A stretch of 64,000 nucleotides of DNA, from NCBI GenBank assembly GCA_029961685.1, contig JARWKL010000007.1, positions 13,339,013 through 13,403,012 of the forward strand. The letters are read 5' to 3'. This stretch comes from Aristolochia californica. Lineage: Eukaryota; Streptophyta; Magnoliopsida; Piperales; Aristolochiaceae. This document shows, one piece after another, positions 38,357 to 51,877 of this stretch. How positions within the stretch are numbered: position 1 is the first letter of the stretch; the number at the start of each line of letters is the position of its first letter. The notes beneath the pieces were generated by a model. The model searched no databases. It worked only from the letters and a program-made list of their open reading frames with translations, and was not told where the DNA came from. The translations under genes and the position numbers were made by a program.

Positions 38357-40381
38357 ATGTTAAAGATTCAAATGACCTATGGATCCAAAGCTTTTAAAGA
38401 GAATAACAAACGCTCATTAAATTCTCAAGTGAACTTGCGGTGGGATATTTGCCCGAGTCAAACATGTCAATATTTTGCCCATTTGCAAAAAGCTGACATA
38501 ACTAATCATAGATGATTGTAATGTGATTTATCATGCGTAACGGGCTATATTTTTGTACGAAATGACTTATGGATTGCAATTCAACACTCGGTTAAAAAAT
38601 CCTCCGCAACCCGTTTTTCCCGACGATTGCAAAACCTGAGATATAAAAACGAAAAGGTGCTTACAATCCCTAAAAATTACAGACACTGTTTGGAATTATC
38701 TCTCCCTACAATTGTGCATTGTGCTTTTCCATTTTAGATGTACACTTTTTTCTTAAATCAGAACTTTGAGTTTTCGCTCCCCCTTCATCCCGTAAACAAA
38801 AAAGGCAAAAAAGATCACAATAAAATAAAAAATTTTTAGTTGATGTGTGGAAAATATTTAAAATAACAACTAATGTAAATAAAAAATATCTATTCACACA
38901 CCACAAATGAACACAAAAGTTTTGTTATCCAAGTTTGGGAAATTCCATTAGTCCAACCCTATTAAGCTTGGAATTTTACATGAAGGAGATTTTTTCTACA
39001 CATGTTTTAAAAATGGATATGCATGCTTGAAACATGTTAAAGATTCAAATGACTTATGGATCCAAAGCTTTTAACGAGAATAACAAACGCTCATTAAATT
39101 CTCAAGTGAACGTGCGGTGGGATATTTACCCGAGTCTAACAAGTCATAATTTTGCCCATTTTCAAAAATGTGATCTAACAATCATTGATGATTGTAAAGT
39201 GATTTATCATGTGTAACGGGCTATATTTTTGTATGAAATGACTTATGGATTGCAATTCAACACTCAGTTAAAAATCCTCTGCCACCAGTTTTTCCCGACG
39301 ATTGCAAAAACTGAGATATAAAAACTAAAAAGAGCTTACAATCCCTAAAAATTACAGACACTCTTTGGAATTATCTCTCCCTACAATTGTGCATTGTGCT
39401 TTTCCATTTTAGATGTACACTTTTTTCTTAAATCAAAACTTTTACTTTTCGCTCTCCCTTCATCCCGAAAACAAACAAGGCAAAAAGCTTACAAAAAAAC
39501 GAAAATTTTATAGTTGATGTACGGAAAAAATTTAAAACAATAACAAATATAAATAAAGAAAATTTATTCGCCCATCACAAATGAACACAAAAGATTTGTT
39601 ATCCAATTTTGGGAAATTCCACTAGTTTAACCCTAATAGCTTGGAATTTTGCAAGAGAGAGATTTCATCCACACATGTTTTTAAAATGGATATGCATGTT
39701 TGAAACATGTTAAAGATGCAAATGAGCTATGGATGCAAAGCTTTTAAAGAGAATAACAAACGCTCATTAAATTCTCAAGTGAACTTGCGGTGGGATATTT
39801 GCCCGAGTCAAACATGTCAATATTTTGCCCATTTGCAAAAAGCTGACATAATCATCATAGATGATTGTAATGTGATTTATCATGCGTAACGGGCTATATT
39901 TTTGTATGAAATGACTTATGGATTGCAATTCAACACTCTGTTAAAAAATCCTCCGCAACCCATTTTTCCCGACGATTGCAAAACCTGAGATATAAAAACG
40001 AAAAGGTGCTTACAATCCCTAAAAATTACAGACACTCTTTGGAATTATCTCTCTCTACACATGTGCATTGTCCGTTTCCGTTTCAGATGTACACATTTTT
40101 CTTAAATCAAAACTTCGAGTTTTTCGCTCTCCCTTCGTCCCGTAAACAAAAAAGGCAAATAGATCACAGCAAACTGAAAATTTCATAGTTGATGCGCGGA
40201 AAAAGTTTAAAACAATAAAAAAAGTAAATGAAGAAAATTTATTCACACACCACAAATGAACACAAAAGTTTTGTTATCCAAGTTTGGGAAATTCCACTAG
40301 TCCAAAACTAATATCTTGGAATTTTACATCAAGCAGATTTTTTCTACACATGTCTTAAAAATGGGTGTGCATGCCAGAAAC
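38357..40381 (+). repeat. A'-B-C HOR (A' 38357, B 39034, C 39707)
   Basis: 2,025 bp. B ends its short frame in CATGTGTAACGG (near 39209), a CpG transition, and has CGCCCATCACAAATG near 39570. C has CATTGTCCGTTTCCG near 40066. Confidence 0.88.
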
Positions 40382-42406
40382 ATGTTAAAGATTCAAATGA
40401 CCTATGGATCCAAAGCTTTTAAAGAGAATAACAAACGCTCATTAAATTCTCAAGTGAACTTGCGGTGGGATATTTGCCCGAGTGAAACATGTCAATATTT
40501 TGCCCATTTGTAAAAAGCTGACATAACTAATCATAGATGATTGTAATGTGATTTATCATGCGTAACGGGCTATATTTTTGTACGAAATGACTTATGGATT
40601 GCAATTCAACACTCGGTTAAAAAATCCTCCGCAACCCGTTTTTCCCGACGATTGCAAAACCTGAGATATAAAAACGAAAAGGTGCTTACAATCCCTAAAA
40701 ATTACAGACACTGTTTGGAATTATCTCTCCCTACAATTGTGCATTGTGCTTTTCCATTTTAGATGTACACTTTTTTCTTAAATCAGAACTTTGAGTTTTC
40801 GCTCCCCCTTCATCCCGTAAACAAAAAAGGCAAAAAAGATCACAACAAAATAAAAATTTTTTAGTTGATGTGTGGAAAATATTTAAAATAACAACTAATG
40901 TAAATAAAAAATATCTATTCACACACCACAAATGAACACAAAAGTTTTGTTATCCAAGTTTGGGAAATTCCATTAATCCAACCCTATTAAGCTTGGAATT
41001 TTACATGAAGGAGATTTTTTCTACACATGTTTTAAAAATGGATATGCATGCTTGAAACATGTTAAAGATTCAAATGACTTATGGATCCAAAGCTTTTAAC
41101 GAGAATAACAAACGCTCATTAAATTCTCAAGTGAACGTGCGGTGGGATATTTACCCGAGTCTAACAAGTCATAATTTTGCCCATTTTCAAAAATGTGATC
41201 TAACAATCATTGATGATTGTAAAGTGATTTATCATGCGTAACGGGCTATATTTTTGTATGAAATGACTTATGGATTGCAATTCAACACTCAGTTAAAAAT
41301 CCTCTGCCACCAGTTTTTCCCGACGATTGCAAAAACTGAGATATAAAAACTAAAAAGAGCTTACAATCCCTAAAAATTACAGACACTCTTTGGAATTATC
41401 TCTCCCTACAATTGTGCATTGTGCTTTTCCATTTTAGATGTACACTTTTTTCTTAAATCAAAACTTTTACTTTTCGCTCTCCCTTCATCCCGAAAACAAA
41501 CAAGGCAAAAAGCTTACAAAAAAACGAAAATTTTATAGTTGATGTACGGAAAAAATTTAAAACAATAACAAATATAAATAATGAAAATTTATTCGCCCAA
41601 CACAAATGAACACAAAAGATTTGTTATCCAATTTTGGGAAATTCCACTAGTTTAACCCTAATAGCTTGGAATTTTGCAAGAGAGAGATTTCATCCACACA
41701 TGTTTTTAAAATGGATATGCATGTTTGAAACATGTTAAAGATGCAAATGAGCTATGGATGCAAAGCTTTTAAAGAGAATAACAAACGCTCATTAAATTCT
41801 CAAGTGAACTTGCGGTGGGATATTTGCCCGAGTCAAACATGTCAATATTTTGCCCATTTGCAAAAAGCTGACATAATCATCATAGATGATTGTAATGTGA
41901 TTTATCATGCGTAACGGGCTATATTTTTGTACGAAATGACTTATGGATTGCAATTCAACACTCTGTTAAAAAATCCTCCGCAACCCATTTTTCCCGACGA
42001 TTGCAAAACCTGAGATATAAAAACGAAAAGGTGCTTACAATCCCTAAAAATTACAGACACTCTTTGGAATTATCTCTCTCTACACATGTGCATTGTGCGT
42101 TTCCGTTTCAGATGTACACATTTTTCTTAAATCAAAACTTCGAGTTTTTCGCTCTCCCTTCGTCCCGTAAACAAAAAAGGCAAATAGATCACAGCAAACT
42201 GAAAATTTCATAGTTGATGCGCGGAAAAAGTTTAAAACAATAAAAAAAGTAAATGAAGAAAATTTATTCACACACCACAAATGAACACAAAAGTTTTGTT
42301 ATCCAAGTTTGGGAAATTCCACTAGTCCAAAACTAATATCTTGGAATTTTACATGAAGCAGATTTTTTCTACACATGTCTTAAAAATGGGTGTGCATGCC
42401 AGAAAC
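40382..42406 (+). repeat. A'-B-C HOR (A' 40382, B 41059, C 41732), stop inside A' frame
   Basis: 2,025 bp. In A' the sequence CATTTGTAAAAAGC (near 40505) puts a stop into the forward frame that other copies keep open, and GAGTGAAACATG is private. In C the TTGTACGAAATG state appears and persists in all later C monomers. Confidence 0.88.
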
Positions 42407-43081
42407 ATGTTAAAGATTCAAATGACCTATGGATCCAAAGCTTTTAAAGAGAATAACAAACGCTCATTAAATTCTCAAGTGAACTTGCGGTGGGATATTT
42501 GCCCGAGTCAAACATGTCAATATTTTGCCCATTTGCAAAAAGCTGACATAATCATCATAGATGATTGTAATGTGATTTATCATGTGTAACGGGCTATATT
42601 TTTGTACGAAATGACTTATGGATTGCAATTCAACACTCTGTTAAAAAATCCTCCGCAACCCATTTTTCCCGACGATTGCAAAACCTGAGATATAAAAACG
42701 AAAAGGTGCTTACAATCCCTAAAAATTACAGACACTCTTTGGAATTATCTCTCTCTACACATGTGCATTGTGCGTTTCCGTTTCAGATGTACACATTTTT
42801 CTTAAATCAAAACTTCGAGTTTTTCGCTCTCCCTTCGTCCCGTAAACAAAAAAGGCAAATAGATCACAGCAAACTGAAAATTTCATAGTTGATGCGCGGA
42901 AAAAGTTTAAAACAATAAAAAAAGTAAATGAAGAAAATTTATTCGCACACCACAAATGAACACAAAAGTTTTGTTATCCAAGTTTGGGAAATTCCACTAG
43001 TCCAAAACTAATATCTTGGAATTTTACATGAAGCAGATTTTTTCTACACATGTCTTAAAAATGGGTGTGCATGCCAGAAAC
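42407..43081 (+). repeat. Hybrid monomer A' 5' / C (region III type)
   Basis: It begins like A' (GGATCC), but from GAACTTGCGG on it follows the modern C, with ATAATCATCAT, CTCTGTTAAA, GTTTCCGTTTCAG, CTTCGTCCCG and GATGCGCGG. The exchange lies in the first ~80 bases. CATGTGTAACGG near 42582 is a private CpG transition. Confidence 0.88.
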
Positions 43082-43757
43082 ATGTTAAAGATTCAAATGA
43101 CCTATGGATCCAAAGCTTTTAAAGAGAATAACAAACGCTCATTAAATTCTCAAGTGAACTTGCGGTGGGATATTTGCCCGAGTCAAACATGTCAATATTT
43201 TGCCCATTTGCAAAAAGCTGACATAACTAATCATAGATGATTGTAATGTGATTTATCATGCGTAACGGGCTATATTTTTGTACGAAATGACTTATGGATT
43301 GCAATTCAACACTCGGTTAAAAAATCCTCCGCAACCCGTTTTTCCCGACGATTGCAAAACCTGAGATATAAAAACGAAAAGGTGCTTACAATCCCTAAAA
43401 ATTACAGACACTGTTTGGAATTATCTCTCCCTACAATTGTGCATTGTGCGTTTCCGTTTCAGATGTACACATTTTTCTTAAATCAAAACTTCGAGTTTTT
43501 CGCTCTCCCTTCATCCCGTAAACAAAAAAGGCAAATAGATCACAGCAAACTGAAAATTTCATAGTTGATGTGCGGAAAAAGTTTAAAACAATAAAAAAAG
43601 TAAATGAAGAAAATTTATTCACACACCACAAATGAACACAAAAGTTTTGTTATCCAAGTTTGGGAAATTCCACTAGTCCAAAACTAATATCTTGGAATTT
43701 TACATGAAGCAGATTTTTTCTACACATGTCTTAAAAATGGGTATGCATGCCAGAAAC
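43082..43757 (+). repeat. Hybrid monomer A' 5' / C 3' (region V type)
   Basis: A' through CTCCCTACAATTGTGCATTG (about 43427-43446), then C from GCGTTTCCGTTTCAG. The switch falls in the same part of the monomer (+345 to +370) as the A/C switches at 16090 and 18789. Its 3' end has CTTCATCCCG and GATGTGCGG, the region V states. Confidence 0.88.
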
Positions 43758-45786
43758 ATGTTAAAGATTCAAATGACCTATGGATCCAAAGCTTTTAAAG
43801 AGAATAACAAACGCTCATTAAATTCTCAAGTGAACTTGCGGTGGGATATTTGCCCGAGTCAAACATGTCAATATTTTGCCCATTTGCAAAAAGCTGACAT
43901 AACTAATCATAGATGATTGTAATGTGATTTATCATGCGTAACGGGCTATATTTTTGTACGAAATGACTTATGGATTGCAATTCAACACTCGGTTAAAAAA
44001 TCCTCCGCAACCCGTTTTTCCCGACGATTGCAAAACCTGAGATATAAAAACGAAAAGGTGCTTACAATCCCTAAAAATTACAGACACTGTTTGGAATTAT
44101 CTCTCCCTACAATTGTGCATTGTGCTTTTCCATTTTAGATGTACACTTTTTTCTTAAATCAGAACTTTGAGTTTTCGGTCCCCCTTCATCCCGTAAACAA
44201 AAAAGGCAAAAAAGATCACAACAAAATAAAAATTTTTTAGTTGATGTGTGGAAAATATTTAAAATAACAACTAATGTACATAAAAAATATCTATTCACAC
44301 ACCACAAATGAACACAAAAGTTTTGTTATCCAAGTTTGGGAAATTCCATTAGTCCAACCCTATTAAGCTTGGAATTTTACATGAAGGAGATTTTTTCTAC
44401 ACATGTTTTAAAAATGGATATGCATGCTTGAAACATGTTAAAGATTCAAATGACTTATGGATCCAAAGCTTTTAACGAGAATAACAAACGCTCATTAAAT
44501 TCTCAAGTGAACGTGCGGTGGGATATTTACCCGAGTCTAACAAGTCATAATTTTGCCCATTTTCAAAAATGTGATCTAACAATCATTGATGATTGTAAAG
44601 TGATTTATCATGCGTAACGGGCTATATTTTTGTATGAAATGACTTATGGATTGCACTTCAACACTCAGTTAAAAATCCTCTGCCACCAGTTTTTCCCGAC
44701 GATTGAAAAAACTGAGATATAAAAACTGAAAAGAGCTTACAATCCCTAAAAATTACAGACACTCTTTGGAATTATCTCTCCCTACAATTGTGCATTGTGC
44801 TTTTTTTCCATTTTAGATGTACACTTTTTTCTTAAATCAAAACTTTTACTTTTCGCTCTCCCTTCATCCCGAAAACAAACAGGGCAAAAAAGCTTACAAA
44901 AAAACGAAAATTTTATAGTTGATGTACGGAAAAAATTTAAAACAATAACAGATATAAATAATGAAAATTTATTCGCCCAACACAAATGAACACAAAAGAT
45001 TTGTTATCCAATTTTGGGAAATTCCACTAGTTTAACCCTAATAGCTTGGAATTTTGCAAGAGAGAGATTTCATCCACACATGTTTTTAAAATGGATATGC
45101 ATGTTTGAAACATGTTAAAGACGCAAATGAGCTATGGATGCAAAGCTTTTAAAGAGAATAACAAACGCTCATTAAATTCTCAAGTGAACTTGCGGTGGGA
45201 TATTTGCCCGAGTCAAACATGTCAATATTTTGCCCATTTGCAAAAAGCTGACATAATCATCATAGATGATTGTAATGTGATTTATCATGCGTAACGGGCT
45301 ATATTTTTGTACGAAATGACTTATGGATTGCAATTCAACACTCTGTTAAAAAATCCTCCGCAACCCATTTTTCCCGACGATTGCAAAACCTGAGATATAA
45401 AAACGAAAAGGTGCTTACAATCCCTAAAAATTACAGACACTCTTTGGAATTATCTCTCTCTACACATGTGCATTGTGCGTTTCCATTTCAGATGTACACA
45501 TTTTTCTTAAATCAAAACTTCGAGTTTTTCGCTCTCCCTTCATCCCGTAAACAAAAAAGGCAAATAGATCACAGCAAACTGAAAATTTCATAGTTGATGT
45601 GCGGAAAAAGTTTAAAACAATAAAAAAAGTAAATGAAGAAAATTTATTCACACACCACAAATGAACACAAAAGTTTTGTTATCCAAGTTTGGGAAATTCC
45701 ACTAGTCCAAAACTAATATCTTGGAATTTTACATGAAGCAGATTTTTTCTACACATGTCTTAAAAATGGGTATGCATGCCAGAAAC
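43758..45786 (+). repeat. A'-B-C HOR (A' 43758, B 44435, C 45112), first with T insertion in B
   Basis: 2,029 bp. B has seven Ts at 44801-44807 where earlier B monomers have four, plus CTGAAAAGAGC and ACAGGGCAAAAAAGC. C starts with AAAGACGCAAATG, shared with the next HOR only. TTTTCGGTCCCCC near 44176 is private. Confidence 0.9.
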
Positions 45787-47815
45787 ATGTTAAAGATTCA
45801 AATGACCTATGGATCCAAATCTTTTAAAGAGAATAACAAACGCTCATTAAATTCTCAAGTGAACTTGCGGTGGGATATTTGCCCGAGTCAAACATGTCAA
45901 TATTTTGCCCATTTGCAAAAAGCTGACATAACTAATCATAGATGATTGTAATGTGATTTATCATGCGTAACGGGCTATATTTTTGTACGAAATGACTTAT
46001 GGATTGCAATTCAACACTCGGTTAAAAAATCCTCCGCAACCCGTTTTTCCCGACGATTGCAAAACCTGAGATATAAAAACGAAAAGGTGCTTACAATCCC
46101 TAAAAATTACAGACACTGTTTGGAATTATCTCTCCCTACAATTGTGCATTGTGCTTTTCCATTTTAGATGTACACTTTTTTCTTAAATCAGAACTTTGAG
46201 TTTTCGCTCCCCCTTCATCCCGTAAACAAAAAAGGCAAAAAAGATCACAACAAAATAAAAATTTTTTAGTTGATGTGTGGAAAATATTTAAAATAACAAC
46301 TAATGTAAATAAAAAATATCTATTCACACACCACAAATGAACACAAAAGTTTTGTTATCCAAGTTTGGGAAATTCCATTAGTCCAACCCTATTAAGCTTG
46401 GAATTTTACATGAAGGAGATTTTTTCTACACATGTTTTAAAAATGGATATGCATGCTTGAAACATGTTAAAGATTCAAATGACTTATGGATCCAAAGCTT
46501 TTAACGAGAATAACAAACGCTCATTAAATTCTCAAGTGAACGTGCGGTGGGATATTTACCCGAGTCTAACAAGTCATAATTTTGCCCATTTTCAAAAATG
46601 TGATCTAACAATCATTGATGATTGTAAAGTGATTTATCATGCGTAATGGGCTATATTTTTGTATGAAATGACTTATGGATTGCAATTCAACACTCAGTTA
46701 AAAATCCTCTGCCACCAGTTTTTCCCGACGATTGCAAAAACTGAGATATAAAAACTGAAAAGAGCTTACAATCCCTAAAAATTACAGACACTCTTTGGAA
46801 TTATCTCTCCCTACAATTGTGCATTGTGCTTTTTTTCCATTTTAGATGTACACTTTTTTCTTAAATCAAAACTTTTACTTTTCGCTCTCCCTTCATCCCG
46901 AAAACAAACAGGGCAAAAAAGCTTACAAAAAAACGAAAATTTTATAGTTGATGTACGGAAAAAATTTAAAACAATAACAGATATAAATAATGAAAATTTA
47001 TTCGCCCAACACAAATGAACACAAAAGATTTGTTATCCAATTTTGGGAAATTCCACTAGTTTAACCCTAATAGCTTGGAATTTTGCAAGAGAGAGATTTC
47101 ATCCACACATGTTTTTAAAATGGATATGCATGTTTGAAACATGTTAAAGACGCAAATGAGCTATGGATGCAAAGCTTTTAAAGAGAATAACAAACGCTCA
47201 TTAAATTCTCAAGTGAACTTGCGGTGGGATATTTGCCCGAGTCAAACATGTCAATATTTTGCCCATTTGCAAAAAGCTGACATAATCGTCATAGATGATT
47301 GTAATGTGATTTATCATGCGTAACGGGCTATATTTTTGTACGAAATGACTTATGGATTGCAATTCAACACTCTGTTAAAAAATCCTCCGCAACCCATTTT
47401 TCCCGACGATTGCAAAACCTGAGATATAAAAACGAAAAGGTGCTTACAATCCCTAAAAATTACAGACACTCTTTGGAATTATCTCTCTCTACACATGTGC
47501 ATTGTGCGTTTCCGTTTCAGATGTACACATTTTTCTTAAATCAAAACTTCGAGTTTTTCGCTCTCCCTTCATCCCGTAAACAAAAAAGGCAAATAGATCA
47601 CAGCAAACTGAAAATTTCATAGTTGATGTGCGGAAAAAGTTTAAAACAATAAAAAAAGTAAATGAAGAAAATTTATTCGCACACCACAAATGAACACAAA
47701 AGTTTTGTTATCCAAGTTTGGGAAATTCCACTAGTCCAAAACTAATATCTTGGAATTTTACATGAAGCAGATTTTTTCTACACATGTCTTAAAAATGGGT
47801 ATGCATGCCAGAAAC
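45787..47815 (+). repeat. A'-B-C HOR (A' 45787, B 46464, C 47141)
   Basis: 2,029 bp. It shares AAAGACGCAAATG in C with the previous unit. C here first shows ATAATCGTCATAG (near 47283) and ATTCGCACACC, which run through to 57298 or 59327. B has CGTAATGGGC near 46642, a CpG transition. Confidence 0.9.
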
Positions 47816-49848
47816 ATGTTAAAGATTCAAATGACCTATGGATCCAAAGCTTTTAAAGAGAATAACAAACGCTCATTAAATTCTCAAGTGAACTTGCGGT
47901 GGGATATTTGCCCGAGTCAAACATGTCAATATTTTGCCCATTTGCAAAAAGCTGACATAACTAATCATAGATGATTGTAATGTGATTTATCATGCGTAAC
48001 GGGCTATATTTTTGTACGAAATGACTTATGGATTGCAATTCAACACTCGGTTAAAAAATCCTCCGCAACCCGTTTTTCCCGACGATTGCAAAACCTGAGA
48101 TATAAAAACGAAAAGGTGCTTACAATCCCTAAAAATTACAGACACTGTTTGGAATTATCTCTCCCTACAATTGTGCATTGTGCTTTTCCATTTTAGATGT
48201 ACACTTTTTTCTTAAATCAGAACTTTGAGTTTTCGCTCCCCCTTCATCCCGTAAACAAAAAAGGCAAAAAAGATCACAACAAAATAAAAAAATTTTAGTT
48301 GATGTGTGGAAAATATTTAAAATAACAACTAATGTAAATAAAAAATATCTATTCACACACCACAAATGAACACAAAAGTTTTGTTATCCAAGTTTGGGAA
48401 ATTCCATTAGTCCAACCAACCCTATTAAGCTTGGAATTTTACATGAAGGAGATTTTTTCTACACATGTTTTAAAAATGGATATGCATGCTTGAAACATGT
48501 TAAAGATTCAAATGACTTATGGATCCAAAGCTTTTAACGAGAATAACAAACGCTCATTAAATTCTCAAGTGAACGTGCGGTGGGATATTTACCCGAGTCT
48601 AACAAGTCATAATTTTGCCCATTTTCAAAAATGTGATCTAACAATCATTGATGATTGTAAAGTGATTTATCATGCGTAACGGGCTATATTTTTGTATGAA
48701 ATGACTTATGGATTGCAATTCAACACTCAGTTAAAAATCCTCTGCCACCAGTTTTTCCCGACGATTGCAAAAACTGAGATATAAAAACTGAAAAGAGCTT
48801 ACAATCCCTAAAAATTACAGACACTCTTTGGAATTATCTCTCCCTACAATTGTGCATTGTGCTTTTTTTCCATTTTAGATGTACACTTTTTTCTTAAATC
48901 AAAACTTTTACTTTTCGCTCTCCCTTCATCCCGAAAACAAACAGGGCAAAAAAGCTTACAAAAAAACGAAAATTTTATAGTTGATGTACGGAAAAAATTT
49001 AAAACAATAACAGATATAAATAATGAAAATTTATTCGCCCAACACAAATGAACACAAAAGATTTGTTATCCAATTTTGGGAAATTCCACTAGTTTAACCC
49101 TAATAGCTTGGAATTTTGCAAGAGAGAGATTTCATCCACACATGTTTTTAAAATGGATATGCATGTTTGAAACATGTTAAAGATGCAAATGAGCTATGGA
49201 TGCAAAGCTTTTAAAGAGAATAACAAACGCTCATTAAATTCTCAAGTGAACTTGCGGTGGGATATTTGCCCGAGTCAAACATGTCAATATTTTGCCCATT
49301 TGCAAAAAGCTGACATAATCGTCATAGATGATTGTAATGTGATTTATCATGCGTAACGGGCTATATTTTTGTACGAAATGACTTATGGATTGCAATTCAA
49401 CACTCTGTTAAAAAATCCTCCGCAACCCATTTTTCCCGACGATTGCAAAACCTGAGATATAAAAACGAAAAGGTGCTTACAATCCCTAAAAATTACAGAC
49501 ACTCTTTGGAATTATCTCTCTCTACACATGTGCATTGTGCGTTTCCGTTTCAGATGTACACATTTTTCTTAAATCAAAACTTCGAGTTTTTCGCTCTCCC
49601 TTCATCCCGTAAACAAAAAAGGCAAATAGATCACAGCAAACTGAAAATTTCATAGTTGATGTGCGGAAAAAGTTTAAAACAATAAAAAAAGTAAATGAAG
49701 AAAATTTATTCGCACACCACAAATGAACACAAAAGTTTTGTTATCCAAGTTTGGGAAATTCCACTAGTCCAAAACTAATATCTTGGAATTTTACATGAAG
49801 CAGATTTTTTCTACACATGTCTTAAAAATGGGTATGCATGCCAGAAAC
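47816..49848 (+). repeat. A'-B-C HOR (A' 47816, B 48497, C 49174), AACC duplication
   Basis: 2,033 bp. The A' end reads CCAACCAACCCT at 48412-48423, a 4-base tandem duplication. Its A-run reads AAAAAAATTTTAG (near 48287). Only 53911 shares both states, two HORs away rather than next door. Confidence 0.9.
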
Positions 49849-51877
49849 ATGTTAAAGATTCAAATGACCTATGGATCCAAAGCTTTTAAAGAGAATAACA
49901 AACGCTCATTAAATTCTCAAGTGAACTTGCGGTGGGATATTTGCCCGAGTCAAACATGTCAATATTTTGCCCATTTGCAAAAAGCTGACATAACTAATCA
50001 TAGATGATTGTAATGTGATTTATCATGCGTAACGGGCTATATTTTTGTACGAAATGACTTATGGATTGCAATTCAACACTCGGTTAAAAAATCCTCCGCA
50101 ACCCGTTTTTCCCGACGATTGCAAAACCTGAGATATAAAAACGAAAAGGTGCTTACAATCCCTAAAAATTACAGACACTGTTTGGAATTATCTCTCCCTA
50201 CAATTGTGCATTGTGCTTTTCCATTTTAGATGTACACTTTTTTCTTAAATCAGAACTTTGAGTTTTCGCTCCCCCTTCATCCCGTAAACAAAAAAGGCAA
50301 AAAAGATCACAACAAAATAAAAATTTTTTAGTTGATGTGTGGAAAATATTTAAAATAACAACTAATGTAAATAAAAAATATCTATTCACACACCACAAAT
50401 GAACACAAAAGTTTTGTTATCCAAGTTTGGGAAATTCCATTAGTCCAACCCTATTAAGCTTGGAATTTTACATGAAGGAGATTTTTTCTACACATGTTTT
50501 AAAAATGGATATGCATGCTTGAAACATGTTAAAGATTCAAATGACTTATGGATCCAAAGCTTTTAACGAGAATAACAAACGCTCATTAAATTCTCAAGTG
50601 AACGTGCGGTGGGATATTTACCCGAGTCTAACAAGTCATAATTTTGCCCATTTTCAAAAATGTGATCTAACAATCATTGATGATTGTAAAGTGATTTATC
50701 ATGCGTAACGGGCTATATTTTTGTATGAAATGACTTATGGATTGCAATTCAACACTCAGTTAAAAATCCTCTGCCACCAGTTTTTCCCGACGATTGCAAA
50801 AACTGAGATATAAAAACTGAAAAGAGCTTACAATCCCTAAAAATTACAGACACTCTTTGGAATTATCTCTCCCTACAATTGTGCATTGTGCTTTTTTTCC
50901 ATTTTAGATGTACACTTTTTTCTTAAATCAAAACTTTTACTTTTCGCTCTCCCTTCATCCCGAAAACAAACAGGGCAAAAAAGCTTACAAAAAAACGAAA
51001 ATTTTATAGTTGATGTACGGAAAAAATTTAAAACAATAACAGATATAAATAATGAAAATTTATTCGCCCAACACAAATGAACACAAAATATTTGTTATCC
51101 AATTTTGGGAAATTCCACTAGTTTAACCCTAATAGCTTGGAATTTTGCAAGAGAGAGATTTCATCCACACATGTTTTTAAAATGGATATGCATGTTTGAA
51201 ACATGTTAAAGATGCAAATGAGCTATGGATGCAAAGCTTTTAAAGAGAATAACAAACGCTCATTAAATTCTCAAGTGAACTTGCGGTGGGATATTTGCCC
51301 GAGTCAAACATGTCAATATTTTGCCCATTTGCAAAAAGCTGACATAATCGTCATAGATGATTGTAATGTGATTTATCATGCGTAACGGGCTATATTTTTG
51401 TACGAAATGACTTATGGATTGCAATTCAACACTCTGTTAAAAAATCCTCCGCAACCCATTTTTCCCGACGATTGCAAAACCTGAGATATAAAAACGAAAA
51501 GGTGCTTACAATCCCTAAAAATTACAGACACTCTTTGGAATTATCTCTCTCTACACATGTGCATTGTGCGTTTCCGTTTCAGATGTACACATTTTTCTTA
51601 AATCAAAACTTCGAGTTTTTCGCTCTCCCTTCATCCCGTAAACAAAAAAGGCAAATAGATCACAGCAAACTGAAAATTTCATAGTTGATGTGCGGAAAAA
51701 GTTTAAAACAATAAAAAAAGTAAATGAAGAAAATTTATTCGCACACCACAAATGAACACAAAAGTTTTGTTATCCAAGTTTGGGAAATTCCACTAGTCCA
51801 AAACTAATATCTTGGAATTTTACATGAAGCAGATTTTTTCTACACATGTCTTAAAAATGGGTATGCATGCCAGAAAC
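49849..51877 (+). repeat. A'-B-C HOR (A' 49849, B 50526, C 51203)
   Basis: 2,029 bp. No AACC duplication. B has CACAAAATATTTG near 51082 instead of CACAAAAGATTTG, shared with the next two HORs. Confidence 0.9.

Larger units (their letters stand above)
24182..42406 (+). repeat. Region III: nine A'-B-C higher-order repeats (~2,025 bp)
   Basis: HOR starts are at 24182, 26206, 28231, 30256, 32281, 34306, 36331, 38357 and 40382, with lengths of 2,024-2,026 bp. Diagnostic states in the C monomers are CCTTCGTCCCG, GATGCGCGG and GGGTGTGCATGCC just before the next A'. Type C now reads ATAATCATCAT instead of the ATAACTAATCAT of region I. The A' mosaic occupies every A position. Confidence 0.93.
42407..43757 (+). 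repeat. Region IV: two extra A'/C hybrid monomers breaking HOR phase
   Basis: After the C monomer at 41732 the array should run A'-B-C. Instead there are two consecutive hybrids (42407-43081 and 43082-43757) before a normal A' at 43758. The first keeps region III states (CTTCGTCCCG, GATGCGCGG). The second has region V states (CTTCATCCCG, GATGTGCGG). The insertion therefore sits exactly at the junction of the two HOR variants. Confidence 0.9.
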
